Notes: generated by a model not told the origin, from the sequence alone. A stretch of DNA of 64,000 nt from Cryptomeria japonica (GCF_030272615.1 NC_081408.1:340711293-340775292), one strand, 5' to 3'; counted from the stretch's first letter, positions 10,916-23,760 are shown. Translations and numbers: made by a program.

Positions 10916-12057
10916 TAGTTGGATTGAGCCTCTTTGTAGGGGTCACTTTAGTACATATTCGATATGGGAGCATGTAATGGTGACTAGATTAGTATGCATG
11001 AGATTCAAAGGTATGAGGTATCCACATGTCCACATATATAGTCAAGTCACATTAAAACCTTATCAGGGTAAGCTTAAGTAGTGCTCACATGTTTTTAATG
11101 TGTTCATACAATTATATGGAGGCATTATGGGTATGTGCAGGATCATGGTGTGCCAAAACAAGCCCTTAAGTGGCAATAAAATTTCAGAAAATCAAAGTTA
11201 TGCAACTTGACATGAAAATTTGAATAAGTTGTGAAAATTATTTTTAAAATATGTAACAAGAGAATCTATATAAATTGAATGTAGTTTCTAAGCTACTAGT
11301 TGTTTTTTGGAAAAAAAAATTCTATTTGATGAAAATTTCAAATTTAAATGCAGTGGTACTAAAATTTTAGGAAAAAGATAAGAAGTAGGTGTATGTCTGA
11401 CCACCCTAATCACAATCAAATCATACTCTTTTTTTATAAGATTTATAATATAGGTATTAGACTCATATCTGGATGTGACACATATTTTTTTATTATTTTT
11501 TTTTAAGTAAATAATTAATTATGAATTTTTTACTACAAATTTTTAGAAATTCAAAAACTCCTACATCTAACCACCTTAACTTGGTCAAAACATTATCAAA
11601 TTCAAATTTTTTATTTTTCCCTATAGTAGACAAAGCATAGGATGTGATGCATGTTTCAGATTAAAAAAAAAAGTTATACCATTTGAAAGTTATGAGTGTT
11701 TTTCAATCACTCTATCAATCACAACTTTTGTTAGAATTCAATTTGAAAATAAATAATAATTATTTATTAAAGTCAAAATATGAGAAGCCTTATATTGTTG
11801 GAAAGATGAGAACTTTCTTAAAAACCCTTTTCATTTTCTCTTTTTTTGTCTCTATAAAAAGTCATCAGCAACTAGTGTAAAGTCTGGAAAATCAAAGAAT
11901 ACTGAAAAACAAGTTTTTTTCATTTGACTTTCTAGGCTTGTCACTTCCAAGCCAAATCCCAAAGAAAACCTGAGCCAAAATTTGAAATTTGAAATTTGTA
12001 CAACAGAAATCGGATATAATTGGATATCCAATTTTAATATGTAAATTCAATAAATAA
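10916..12057. other. AT-rich stretch without recognisable gene
   Basis: The sequence is AT-rich with several T/A runs. A 65-codon plus frame at 11683 is an unsupported chance frame. The breakpoint with the A-family remnant on the right is at about 12058. Confidence 0.5.
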
Positions 12058-12760
12058 ATTTTTACTTTTTCTTGGTCTGATGTTGCCAAGAAATGGTTTT
12101 CAACATTAGTCCAGATATTGCTTTCTTTATTTTCACTTTTGCGACTAGGAGATTTAACACCCACTTGACTGGAAGATACATTAGTGGAATCCCTAGTGAG
12201 AGTTGATGTGGGTTCAATTTCATTAAGATATAAGGATATGGCCTGGTCATTATATAAGGTATCAATGGCAGTATGTTCTTCATTTTCCCAGTCCATAGGT
12301 TCAGGATAGCTTAAGGATAAAGGATCTTCAGGTTGAATAGTTTCAAAGATATTAGGGGTCATGATAGAGATGTTAGAGCTTTCAGTGTGTATTTCAATGT
12401 CTAGAATGGTACTCTCGTCAGAATGACCTCATGTAATAAGCTCCTGATTGTCCTCAGTTAAGTCCATGTCAACCAAATGTGATCCTGATTCAAGTGGGCT
12501 AGTTCTTAACGTTTGTCCAGGATACGTGTGAACTACATCGACCCCTATATCGGCTCCTTCTTCCCTTTCAATTTGAAGTTGCTCTTGTTTGTTTTTCCTT
12601 GATAGCAAATATTCTCCATTCTCTTTATCTCTTAGTTGCATTTTTTTTCCATACTTGATAGAATTGATGAAGATGATTGTTCCTTGGATTGTGTACTTGA
12701 AGATGCTACCTCGCTGTTATGTGAAACACTGACCTCTTGAGCTGATTTTAGATTACTACA
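12058..12760 (-). pseudogene. Post-protease spacer of a family A element (minus remnant)
   Basis: On the minus strand it encodes segments parallel to the plus A element at about 20320-21712: ILSSMEKK-MQLRDKENGEY, GVDVVHTYPGQTLRTSPLES, EDNQELIT, PEDPLSLSYPEPMDWENEEH, SLYLNEIEPTSTLTRDSTN and SQVGVKSPSRKSENKESN. Similarity stops at LATSDQEKVK, before any reverse transcriptase. About 400 bp including the G-patch-like block of the plus copy is absent here. The function of this acidic Ser/Thr-rich spacer is unknown. Confidence 0.75.
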
Positions 12761-13144
12761 ACACTACAATGGATTTAAGTCTGTTGAAATAGTGATTTCC
12801 TGCCCATTGTAGGGAAATTTTAGGCACTGATGACAGGTTGATGGTATAGCTTGTATGTCATGAATCTATGGTCTTCCCAAGAGTATGTTATATGGTAGGT
12901 CCAAGTCTAGAAGTTGGCATGTTGTGTCTTTCTACAAAGGTCCCACTATGATGGGTAACATCACAATTCCCTTAGAGGAGTGTTCTTCTTTATTTTTTGC
13001 TTTGATGTTTATCTTTTTCTGGAGATCATCTACATCTTCTAAATATCCTAAGGCACAGACAAGACTCAAAGAGAAAATGTTTAAGCTAGCTTCCCCATCT
13101 ATTAGGACACGTTTAACAAATGTTATATGAATGAGGACTTCAAT
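12761..13144 (-). pseudogene. Aspartic protease region of a family A element
   Basis: The minus strand reads VKRVLIDGEASLN (retropepsin-like, with the usual D-S/T/N-G changed to DGEAS), then YNILLGRP followed by IHDIQAIPSTCHQCLKFPYN. This is the standard C-terminal signature of plant Tat/Athila-type proteases (LLGRPWIHxxxAVPSTxHQxLKF). Stops disrupt the frame. The plus A element at 18.6-25.1 kb lacks this domain core, so this remnant shows what was lost there. Confidence 0.8.
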
Positions 13145-13589
13145 TTACAAGGGAGTGCTATGGGGATGTTGCAATGGATGAATGCTTGGATATGAAGGAA
13201 ATGAGCTTTGAATATGATCCTCTGAAATAGGCTTGATGGCAATCATGGATATCCCTTGGGGAACTTCATCTTTGGATGTATTCTTTGGTGAGGATGCTAT
13301 GGAAGGTTCTTGCAAGGTTTTAAGAAGTGTAAGAATAGATGGCTTTGGGGAGTCCATTTTATTATGAGGGGATGATCCTTTGCTAGACATAGGTGCACAA
13401 TTTTGATCTTTCTTAGCCAAATCCTTTAGGGATATCTTTAAGAATTGCATAAAAGAACCACCTTTCTTTGGAGATATGTTTGATTCCTTGTGAGATTTTG
13501 ACATAGTTGGATTTTGATTTTGAACTTGTTTGGTTTCTTTGATATGTTGTCTTGTTACTTGTATCTTGATTTGGTATTCCATGTTGATA
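13145..13589 (-). pseudogene. Gag-protease linker of a family A element
   Basis: A 145-codon minus frame, rich in Ser, Lys and Pro (NISPKKGGSFMQF, PKPSILTLLKTLQ), sits immediately upstream of the protease in element orientation. The element at 36976-37590 has an analogous position and motif (KISISDLVQTSPAYHGMLRDAL). I infer the linker between Gag and protease from position; it has no recognised domain. Confidence 0.55.
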
Positions 13590-15639
13590 TGATTTTTAGC
13601 TATTTCAAATGCTTATGTTTCTGTTTCAGGGGTTCGATTGTCCAAAAGTTGTTTTGATAAGTGCTCAATTGTTAAGGTAAATGTGATAGCATGGTATGAC
13701 ACGAAAAGATGGTTCAAGTGTTTAAAGGTTTGCAAGTTTTTTGATCTTCGGTTTTGGAGTGCAATGATAATGATTTGATAAGAACCAAGTCCAGTAGGAA
13801 CGATATATCTTAAGATGTGGGAAAACATTATCTTGACCAAACATTTTAGTTTTGTGATAAAGGATAATAGATCTTGATGAGAAACTATGTTTGAGTGATC
13901 AGTTTATCAAAGAAGATGATAATGTACTTTGAGATGTTTAGATCTTGAACTTGTTGAGGGTGAGCACTTGAAAATCTTGAGGTGTTTATGTTCTAAAGTT
14001 TGATTTTGACAGATGATAACTTGAGCAAGCCAACCAAGGAGACAATCCAAGCACAAAGCAACATATAACATATGTTTATGATTATTGCAAACTAATCAAG
14101 CAAAATGATAGACTTGAAAAAAGTCATACAAAGTGGCAGCTCTAGACTGATAAAAATAGAGACTCTTACGATAGATTATAGCCCCAAACGACAAGAGATA
14201 TAAGGCCAAACGACAAATCAGAAATTTCATGTAAAAAGATCAGTTTCCTATGACATTTCTTTGTAAACCATAAGACAAAAGATTAACCTCATATGGCAAA
14301 TCACCAGACAATACGACAGAGAACCTGACTTGTACGACAAATAACAAAGCAAAGATTAAAAATGTTTGTTTTGCCGAATTTGGATTAGTGAATTTTGATG
14401 TTTTGCTTATGTTTTCTAGTTTTAAATGTCTGATTTTTCAATTTAGGGATGAATACATAGAAAACAAATGATGTGATAAGTGACCTCAAGCATGCTAAAC
14501 CCTAAGGAATTTGGTTGAGGAGAGAAAACCTTTGCTTGCAGGCTTAGGTACACATCCAATAGCTAATCAGAATATGGCCACTGAGTCTCACGCAATGGAT
14601 TCTCAATGTTGTATTATCTGACTCCAAACACTAATGGGGGCATGATATGGCAAGTATCTTGGGAGAGTTACTATCTCTCTTGCACAAAGATTATCACCCT
14701 TTCAGAGGTGAATCGGGTAACTTCTAATTTAACTGGCACTAGTAAGGGATCCGATCGACGTGTCGAGGTATAATACTCAATTAAGAGGTCTCACAGCCTT
14801 GAAAACCAAGGTTTTCTATACCCAAAGCTACGAAGGAAAGATATTCCCAAGAAATATCGTTGAATTGATTTTCATGAAATCACATTTATTTTATAGTGGG
14901 TTGGATTACTTGGTATTAGCCATTCCCACTTAGGTCATTCCCCTCTCACCGGTCGTAATGGCTTTAAGAGTTATAAACTCCTCAGGAAGGTAGGCCTGCT
15001 AAAGAAATGCACTAATGAAAGAAAAGGATGAGTCAAGCTTTCTAATCACCTAAGAAAGGTGAGAGCATACTCGCCTATCATCAAAGACATGAAATACATG
15101 ATTGTTCATTCCTTTAGCAAAATCCAAGTGTTCCTAAAAAAAACTTTAAGGAATACACAAATTTTTGTTGAATTCTTTTAGGCAACCTGCAAAATAGACC
15201 CATTAGTAGTCATTGATGCATTTTGAATTTGGTCTTTGACAAGCGTATCTTCATCAATCATCCTACAGAAAGAGTTAGACTACCAAAAATCTCATAAACA
15301 AAACAAAGTTAGCATTAGTCATAATCAAACTAAAGTATGAAACCTGAAATGCAATCTACTCTCAGAACACAAAAGAAAAATTTTATACGACAAACTTTAC
15401 CTGATTGTACGAGCTACTTTCTGAAACCATATGAGTTAGGATGAGAGCTCATATGACACTATAATTTTCCTAAAGGCTCATACGACACAGGATCTCTAGT
15501 CATTTCAGCTCATAAAGCATGTTTTACTAGGCCAAAATTGAGTTTGTACAACATTTTGATTCAGACCCGACAAAGATGAATGTTGATGAAGCTTGAGAGG
15601 CCAAAAATGATAATTCCTGCCCCACGGTGGGTGCAAAAA
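13590..15639 (-). mobile_element. Leader and primer-binding site of the minus A element
   Basis: This is mostly non-coding leader between the 5' LTR and the linker; a gag core is not recognisable, so gag is deleted or too decayed. The minus strand at 15620-15635 reads TGCACCCACCGTGGGG, a mutated primer-binding site beside the LTR. Two clusters, about 14155-14345 and 15385-15560, are strewn with short TACGACA/TATGACA variants like those at 504-720. Confidence 0.65.
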
Positions 15640-16701
15640 TGTTGTGCCTATGAAGTGTACCTATACCTGCAAACACAAAATACTCAATAGATCATTACAA
15701 GCATGGTTAATGAATTTAAAGTAAAGAAAGATAAACCATAGCTAATCGATCTATCACCTCCTAGTAAATGCCAGTATGAATTTTGCTCTCAGATTTGGTT
15801 AGGCAAATTCCAGTGACTTGACTACACTTAAATGGAGGATTTAAATGATAAATGATGCATTTAAGCTATTAATGAAAATGATTAAGCTACATGATTCCAT
15901 GATTATCCTAGAAAATAAGCTAGATTTAAGCTTAAATTGAACATGATAACAATGCTAAAATGATATTACTAAGAGCTATATGACTATACTAACAATGCTT
16001 GAATGCAAATGAGATGGGATCAGGATCTGGGTCCTTTGAGCTCCAAAATAGGATCTATTTATAGGATTTCCAAGGCCAAGGGTGAGGTAGTAGGAATCAA
16101 TGGTCAAGATTAAGTTTGAAGATATCAATGGTTAAATTGGAGGAGGTTGAAGAAGAGGTTGGATAAAAGGGAACATTTAGAGGTTGGTAGGAGAAGAGGT
16201 TGGATGAAAGGGAATATTTGTCATCTCTATGGTGACAAGTCTCAAGAGACTTTTCTCATGAGAGAGCAAGTGCCTAAGGAAAGGGGACATGGTGATTAGG
16301 ATGTGCAAGCTAGGATGGTTAATTAAAACCCAAGGTTAGATAGAATGAGTTAGGTTTAGGAGGGATTAGGTTAGGTGGTTAGAAGTTAGGAGAATTTGAA
16401 TTTAAAAATTCAAATAATAGGAAGGCTAATTAATTTTCAACAACTCATAAATTGATTTGTTTTAATTAATTATGGATTTAGAAGAAATGAATTTAATGGG
16501 GGTAATTAATTAATTTAAATTAATTAATTAAAGGGGATTATGAAATGAACCTATTAAATAAATCCTTAGATTTATTAATAAGTAGATGAAAGGGTGGAAT
16601 TTGATCAAATTGCTTACTGAATTCAATTAAATTGGGAAGGGGATCAATTAAATAATTGCTTATTTAATTAATTATCTTCAGACCATTTTTAGGTGTATAC
16701 A
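15640..16701 (-). repeat. LTR of family A, copy iii (5' LTR of the minus remnant)
   Basis: The repeat has TG...CA ends and 1,062 bp. In plus reading it runs from TGTTGTGCC to GGTGTATACA. It is clearly more diverged from the other three copies and carries small indels, including a partly repeated GGTTGGA(T/A)-AAAGGGAA segment near 16150-16215. The primer-binding site on its left makes it a 5' LTR. Confidence 0.85.
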
Positions 16702-18149
16702 TGGCTCAGTAAAAATTCCCCTAACTTGACCATAGGAGTTAGTTTAACCCCCTAGAAACTCACCCAAAGTTTACCTATGGGTCAACTCTAAGTTGACCTT
16801 TCTAATTTCTCCCTATCCAAGACTTTCTTGGGACCATACTAGGATAATTGAAAAAAATGCACTGGTAAAACAAATTTCCTCCAAATGGACATGTCATTGC
16901 CAACTCATCTTACAATACATGTGTCAAGTGACACCACAAAAAGAATTACACGTCACTAAAATACACATGGAAAATGTCCCTTTTTTGGAATTTATAAATT
17001 AAACAATTTCCAAATTAAACACACATCCAAGCATAACATTTACAAATTAAAACACATTTACAAATGAGGTGTTGTCTCTCCAAATACACAACCCTTGGCT
17101 TCACAAATGCACATAGTTCTAGGCTTGATTCTCCGAATAGTTTCCATGGTCACATGGAATAATTTTTCTGCACATCTCACTTTGCATATAAGTAATTCCA
17201 AAAATCACATATAATATTATCATATGGAAAGAATACAATTCAGACATCGCATATAATTTCATTTATAATAATCAAGTTTCCAATTATCTAATAACATCCA
17301 CATAAAATAATCTTCTAAATGGCATCATCATAATCATCATGGAATTAAATCATTTATGGAGCATGCATCCATAATTTTCTAGCATCAAAACAAAGTACTG
17401 CAAATCAAAGTAAATGACATAATCATATAAATGTTATCCAAAACACTAGATCATATAAAATCTATGTCCAAAATGTATCAAAATGTAGTATCAATAATAG
17501 GTCCAACATGACAATAACTGAAATGCTATGATGGCTCAGGGTTGGGCCTCACAAAGGGTTAAGTTCATTCAAGCAAATTATGGCATAAGACTATTAAAAT
17601 AGATCTTTTTGAGGAAGGGTAATTGACAGATCTACCTGGGGGTGATTTTAAAATTGTCTCATAGAAGCATACATTAAGTCCTGCTAAAATAGTAGACTCT
17701 GCGGCCCAAACAAGAGGAAAGGCACTGATCATTCATAAAAAATAGCTTCTTACCATATCAATTACCTTTACTTTAAAGCAATAGGAATAGTTGAGTAGGA
17801 TATATATAAAATCAATTAGCAATAGTGTATACATATAAATTTCGAGCACAAAGATTGAATAGCTTTCACAACAACAATCTAGAACTCATCTAAAGCCACC
17901 TATCCTAGGAACCTATGTCATTCTGAGATCTGGAAAAATTTAGATCAAGATACTCAATCTGCTATAAAAAGAATTAGTCATCAAAAGTGACTAGTGAATA
18001 GGTATAACCACCTAGGTCTTGCAGAGCCTAAAGTGAGGGAGTTAGTAACCAAAAAGGTTCACCCTATAAGTTGGCCAAGTCAGTTGGAGGGTTTGATCAT
18101 AGGAGTTGGCATTTCCTTAGAACCTATCCAATTTGTTGATTTGAGATCC
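16702..18149. other. Non-coding stretch between retroelement remnants
   Basis: The sequence is AT-rich, and its only open frame (69 codons at 16793) resembles nothing. Phrases such as GGCTCAGGGTTGGGCCTCAC look like decayed LTR or leader sequence, but I cannot assign a family. Confidence 0.4.
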
Positions 18150-18590
18150 AACATGGTCTAAAGAAGGCACCGACAGAATGGTATGAAAGATTACATGCAC
18201 ATTTAATCAAGATTGGATTCTAGTGTACTAGTGAGGACAATAATATTTATCTAAAAAACTGAAGGAGACAAGATGCTAATAGCTAAAGTATTTGTAGATT
18301 ACATAATTTTTGGTGGAAATGATAATATGAGTATGGATTTTGCTGATGGGATGAAAAAGGAATTCAATATGTCTCTAATCAATTAAATAAAGTTCTTTAT
18401 TAGATTACAAATCCAATAAATAAGGATGGTGGTATCTTTATCTATCAAAACAAGTTTATATTAAAGGGGTGTTGAAGACTTTTGCAATGGAAGACTACAA
18501 ACCGGTAGGAACACTAATGGTAATAGGATGCATGTTGACAAAGCTAGATGATTCACCTAATGTTAGTAGAAATACTAAATAACATTCAAT
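18150..18590 (+). pseudogene. Ty1/copia reverse transcriptase fragment
   Basis: The plus strand encodes KKAPTEWYERLHAHLIKIGF, then KVFVDYIIFGGNDNMSMDF and, after frame changes, VLKTFAMEDYKPVGTLMVIG. These match the minus-strand copia element segments QAPRAWYERLHLHLMKIGF, VFVDDIIFGGNDDMSDDF and VLKTFGMGYCKPLGTSMVIG. The catalytic FVDD has become FVDY. The fragment ends abruptly at about 18590, where Tat gag sequence begins, so it truncates or borders the 5' end of the A element. Confidence 0.85.
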
Positions 18591-19405
18591 TCAATGAGGC
18601 TACAAGAAGAGCTAGAGATGAAACAAGAAGAGATCTCAATCCTCCTAGAACACAAAATCATGGTCATGCAAGAACAAATCCTGTTGATAATCCTATCATG
18701 ACTCTCACACAATAACTGCAAGCAATGCAAACACAAATCCAAGAGATGCAAAGAGGAAATGTTAGACGATACTCACTTCAAGAAATCTGTCCTTATCCAT
18801 TCGACAAAAATCTAAACATGATACCATTTCTAATAGGTTTCGAAACTCCTCGATACGAAAAATATGATGGAAGCATTGACCCTCAAGATCATATAAGAGA
18901 ATTTTGCACAATAAGTATGGAGTTTGCACATGAGGATACCTACTTAATGAGACTATTTCTGAAAAGCTTAACTAGACTAGCTATGGAATGCTTCTCCAAA
19001 CTTACACTTGGAATCAGAGCATTTTCAGAGTTGGTGGATAAGTTTGTTTCACAATGCTCCTACAATATACAACATGAAGTGATAATGCTAGACCTTTGTA
19101 ACACTAAACAAAAGAGTGGAGAACCCTTCATGACATTCTTACAATGATGGAGATGCTTAGCATCGCAGTATCCTCGTGCATTGCTAGAGTATGAAAAAAT
19201 GGACATATTCATTGACAACTTAAATGATCAAATGAGTTATTACTTAAAAATGCAAGGAAATCAAAGCTTTGGAAAAATGGTTGATAATGGAATCAGAATG
19301 GAAGAAGCCATGATAAAGAAGGGTGAGTTGAAAATATACAAAGAAGGCACCCATCCTCCTAACAACAACAATAACAACAATCACAATGATAAGCCAAAGT
19401 TTTAG
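18591..19405 (+). pseudogene. Gag of a Tat-lineage gypsy element (family A, plus copy)
   Basis: This is a capsid-like retrotransposon gag domain: FETPRYEKYDGSIDPQDHIREF, LMRLFLKSLTRLAMECFSKL, FSELVDKFVSQCSYNIQ and KSGEPFMTFLQ followed by WRCLASQYP. The pattern (PxFxxYDGxxDPxxHxxxF) is that of plant Tat-group gag. TGA at 19145 and TAG at 19403 interrupt an otherwise continuous frame, both consistent with former CGA and CAG codons. An Asn-repeat tract (about 19360-19390) follows. The 5' end is lost to the copia fragment. Confidence 0.85.
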
Positions 19406-20065
19406 AATAGAAATCAAAATATCGTCAATGATGGAATAGTATATAACAACAATGTGAAACCAAAGCAACTAGTTTTCAAATTATCTACTCACTCGGTAGC
19501 AGCACAGCAAAACAAGAATCACCAAAGAGCAACTATCAAAACTTTCTTTTGAAGACAATTCACAAACATTGGTGAACCCTTGGGATTAGTATTAAAGACA
19601 CTTCTCACAAAAAAATTGATCACTTTACCAGAAGAAAGGAACTATGAACCTCAAGTCAAACCACATTGGTGGAATGATAATCAATATTACAATTTCTATC
19701 GAAACAAGGGACATCTCATAGATAATTGTCAAAAGTTGAAACATGTCATACAAGACTTAATTGATAATGGCATAATAACTGTGGATGGACATACAACAAA
19801 TGAATCTCATACCGCCTTTAAAAATCCACTTCCAAACTATGAGAAAGGTGAGTCATCAACAACAAACAATGGTAAAGGTAAAGCGAAGGTAAACTACACT
19901 CATACATATGACAATGTGGTGAATTTGATTGTAGTTAAAGAAAAACAACATCAAGAACATACTCATGCTATCATAAGAAGCAAAGCCAAAGTTATTTTGC
20001 TAGGTCCTACAATAAACACACCATCCACTACAGTAAAACAATACAATCTAGTGGAACAATTATAG
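19406..20065 (+). pseudogene. Gag C-terminal zinc-knuckle-like region, family A
   Basis: The same frame continues. YYNFYRNKGHLIDNCQKLKH followed by VIQDLIDNG is the Tat-type Gag C-terminal finger (usual form CxxHxxxGHxTxxCxxLKxxIxxLIxxG), with the first Cys position now Tyr/Asn. A charged linker then runs to TAG at 20063. There is no sign of frameshift from gag to here. Confidence 0.8.
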
Positions 20066-20830
20066 AAAAAACCTACCCAAATATCAATCTTGGAACTTCT
20101 AAAGCTTTCACCCGCACATAAAGAAATTATTGAACGAGCATTAGTAGATACAACCATATCCAAAGATCTTGATATTGATTAATTGAAAACCATGGTGGGA
20201 TACCTCACACCCCCTCATTTCTTATCATTCACTGACGAAGATACAACCATATCACAATATCTGCAGATGCAAATCCATTCCAATATTGTAGCAATCTAAA
20301 AATGGCTCAGGAAGTAATTGTTCCTCATAATAGGGAAGCAACATCTTTGAACACACAATCCAAGGAAAAATCATTTGCCTCTATTCTATCAAGTATGGAA
20401 AAATAGATGCAGAAAAGAGATCGAGTGAACAGAGAATACTCAATATCACAATTACCACTTTCTCCTAAATCCTTGGGAAAACCATCAAGCTCTAAACAAC
20501 AACCAACTATGAAACCTCTTTCGATATTTGATGGAACATTTATTAGTTCTATAAGCTTATTGGAGGAGATAGAAGACAAAGATGTACTACAATGGCTATA
20601 CAAAGATGAAGAAGTTCAACAAAAAGTCAACATTGTCAGAATACCTACAGAAAAATATGGAAAAGGATTCAACATTCCCCGAAGGATGGGATACACTGGG
20701 ATAGGCCCTATAGGAAAAAGAAAAGAAGGTATCTCAGAACTTATTGAGCCTCATACTCAGCAAACCAATGACTAAATAGGTTTGGGATATGGACAAGTCA
20801 CTATATCGGAAGACACATCTTTTAGTCAAC
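20066..20830 (+). pseudogene. Protease-deleted region with G-patch-like motif, family A
   Basis: The frame continues past 20065 (ISILELLKLSPAHKEIIERAL), but the retropepsin core expected near 20230-20300 is missing and the frame changes. From 20407 a 122-codon frame contains GKGFNIPRRMGYTGIGPIGK and then EGISELI, a Gly-rich aromatic block resembling a G-patch (hhx3GhGxxGxGhGxxxxG). G-patches adjoin proteases in some retroviruses. The minus D element has a comparable block at about 36200-36330. RNA binding is inference only. Confidence 0.6.
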
Positions 20831-21916
20831 AACAAAAGGAATATGAAAATAGATAAGAACAACTGGAAATTGAAAGGGAAGAAAAATTAGTTAAGCAACA
20901 AACACAAACACATACAAAATGGCAAAAGAAGCAAGCTTCAAATCAACAAGAGAAACAAACTAAAAAAATATCTCAAGCGGCATTAAATCTCAATCAAAAC
21001 AAGAAAGAAGCTAATATAAGTCAAGGAGAACTCATAGAAAAGTTGACAAAACTCAATCTCAGTCCTGAAGAGGTTGAATATGAAAGAAAAAAAAGTATAG
21101 CTAGAAAAGCGGAAGAAATGTTATATGACCAGATCTGTAGACTACAAGCTGCAAGTGATACAAATTCTAATGAATGGGAATAGGACATATCACTCTGAAG
21201 AATCAGCTGAAGAAAAATTCTTTGAAGGAGATATAGAAGTCGATATTGTTCACATGTATGCAGAACAAATGTCAAGAACTAGTTCACTTGAATTAGAATC
21301 ATATTCGGCTAAATTGGACTTAAATGAGGATGATCATGAACTTCTTACACGAGGTCATTTTGATGAGAGTGCCATTTTAGACATCGATGTACATATTGCA
21401 AACTTTGATACATCCATCATGACCCTTGAAACTTTCAAAGCATACCAACCTGAAGACCCTCTACCTCTAATACACCCCAAGCTTATTGATTGGGAAAATG
21501 AAGGACATACTACTATTGATACCTTTCCAAATGACCATGCCATATCCGTATATCTTAATACAATCAAACCCATAACAACTCTCACCAAAAATTTCAGCAA
21601 CACATCTTCCAGTCAAGTGGGTGCCAAATCTCCTAGTCGCAAAAGTGAAAATAAAGAAAGCAATATTAGGTCTAATGCTAAAAACCATTTCTTGGCAACA
21701 TTAGACCAATAAAAAGTAAAAACAAAGGATGCATCTAATAGTGAAAACCTCCTTGAGGCACTGGAAGATGGGAGATTTGACACTTTACCTTAGCACTATC
21801 AAGAAAGGTCATCCATTTTGATTGAACCAACGGAGGTAGTTAACATTGGCAGAACAGAGAAACCAAAGATTCTTCATCTAGCAACATCTCTATCAGAAGA
21901 AGAAATGCAATAGTAT
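20831..21916 (+). pseudogene. Acidic spacer between protease and reverse transcriptase, family A
   Basis: A Lys/Glu/Gln-rich coiled stretch (about 20860-21110) is followed from 21125 by an acidic frame (DIEVDIVHMYAEQMSRTSSL, DWENEGHTTIDTFPNDHAIS, SPSRKSENKESN). It matches the minus remnant at 12058-12660. Plant Tat elements commonly carry long uncharacterised spacers here. TAA at 21710 and TAG at 21911 break the frame. Confidence 0.7.
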
Positions 21917-23320
21917 GTGGAATTCTTCAAACGATGGCAAATCAATTTTGCCTGGTCCTATGCAGACATGCCAATGTTAGATCCAAAGCTTATTATGAAT
22001 CACTTGAATGTTAATCCAAGAGATAAACCAGTTAAACAGAAGTTAAGGAAAATGCATCCTCATATTGCTCTTCTAGTCAAGGCCAGACTAAAGAAATTAG
22101 TGGATGTCAGATTCATCAGAACTGTAGCATATCCTCAATGGGTATCCAACATTGTTCCTATTTCAAAGCCAGATAAAAGCATCAGAATATGCATAGACTT
22201 CAGAGATCTTAATAACACATGTCCAAAGGATGACTTTCCTTTGCCTAACATTGACATCATTGTAGATTTAACTATTGGACACACCAAGTTTTCTCTAATG
22301 TATGGTTTCTCCAGATACAATCAGATCAAAATAGCACTCGAGGATCAAGAAAATACAACTTTCACATGCCCATGGGGTACTTTCTGCTAGAACGTCATGC
22401 CTTTTGGATTAAAGAACGTAGGTGCTACATATCAAAGAGCTATGACAACTATATTTCATGACATGGTGCATACATTCATGGAAAACTGTGTGGATGACAT
22501 ATTAGCTAAATCATACAACAAAGAAGAACATATAGAGATACCAGAAAAGATCTTTGACAAGTTAGAACAATACAAGATAAGGCTAAAATCTAAGAAGTGT
22601 GCTTTTGGTGTTACTTCAGGAAAGCTATTAGGATACATTGTTTCAGCTAGAGGTATTGAAGTGGTTCTAGCTAAGGTAAAAGCAATCATGGAAATGGCAT
22701 CTCCCAAGAACATCAGTCAACTGAGATCAGTACAAGAAAGACTCTAGTCAATTAGAAGATTTGTGGCTCAATTAATAGATAAATGTCAACCATTTACTCA
22801 CCTATTGCACAAACATGTTAATTTCAAATGGGACCATCAATGTGAAGAAGCATTCAACAAGATCAAGTCATATCTCATGGAACCACCTATTCTAATGTCA
22901 CCAATTCCAGGAAAGCCATTATTCCTCTATGTATCAACCACTGAAGCATCATTGGGAGTTTTTCTTGCACAAGAGGATAAAGAAGGAAAAGAACGAGCCA
23001 TCTACTACATTAGTAGAACACTAGTGGGATATGAGATCAATTATTCATCAACAGAAAAAGCATGCTTGGCAGTAGTTTTTGCTTCTCAAAAACTATGACA
23101 CTATCTACTATCTCACTCCATCAAGTTAATAGCTAAAATCGACCCTCTAAAGTATTTACTCAACAAAGACACATTGACAGGACGGCTAGCAAAATGGATC
23201 ATGATTTTAAGTAAGTTTGATATCGAATATGTTGATATAAAAGCTATCAAGGGACAAGTCATCGCAGATCAATTAGCAGAAACACCGCTTCAAGATGACC
23301 ATCCTCTACAGATTGAGTTT
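21917..23320 (+). pseudogene. Reverse transcriptase and first RNase H, family A
   Basis: RT blocks: VKQKLRKMHPHIALLVKARL, PQWVSNIVPISKPDKSIRIC, IDFRDLNNTCPKDDFPLPNI, KFSLMYGFSRYNQI, MPFGLKNVGATYQRAM and the catalytic ENCVDDILAKS (about 22483-22515). Tyr before VDD is Cys, and D of the DG/DLxSGYxQI block is Tyr (LMYGFS), so activity is lost. The first RNase H follows (PLFLYVSTTEASLGVFLAQE, STEKACLAVVFA). Stops lie at 22388, 22745 and 23096, all in one frame. Confidence 0.9.
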
Positions 23321-23760
23321 CTTGATTCTGATATCCTAATAGTCACAACAAAAGCATGGCAACTACACTTTGATGGTTCATATACACAACACGAATCAGG
23401 AGCAGGCATTCTATTCATCAAACCACAAGGTCATACCATCTCGAAAGCATACAAATTAAGCTTTCCATGTACAAAAAATATAGCAAAGTATGAAGCATTG
23501 GTAACAGGTATCAAAATGGTTGTAGAATGGAATATTAAACAACTTCAAGTCTTTGGAGACTCTCAGCTTGTCATTAATCAAATCAATGATGACTATCAAA
23601 CAAAAGATGACAAACTCATGCCTTACAAAAATATGGTTGATGATATCAAGTACTTTGTCAAAATCACTTTTGAACAAATTCCAAGAAATGACAACAAATC
23701 AATAGACGCCATGACTACACTTGCTTCTCTTCTGCAGACACAAGAAAATCAACAGCGTTA
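23321..23760 (+). pseudogene. Second (archaeal-type) RNase H domain, family A
   Basis: After the ordinary RNase H comes a second complete RNase H fold signature: WQLHFDGSYTQHESGAGILF (first Asp), AKYEALVTGIKMVVEWNI (Glu), LQVFGDSQLVINQI (Asp), and IPRNDNKSIDAMTTLA (final catalytic region). Such a dual RNase H is the hallmark of the plant Tat lineage. This part of the frame has no stop codon, and the key acidic residues are retained. Confidence 0.85.
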
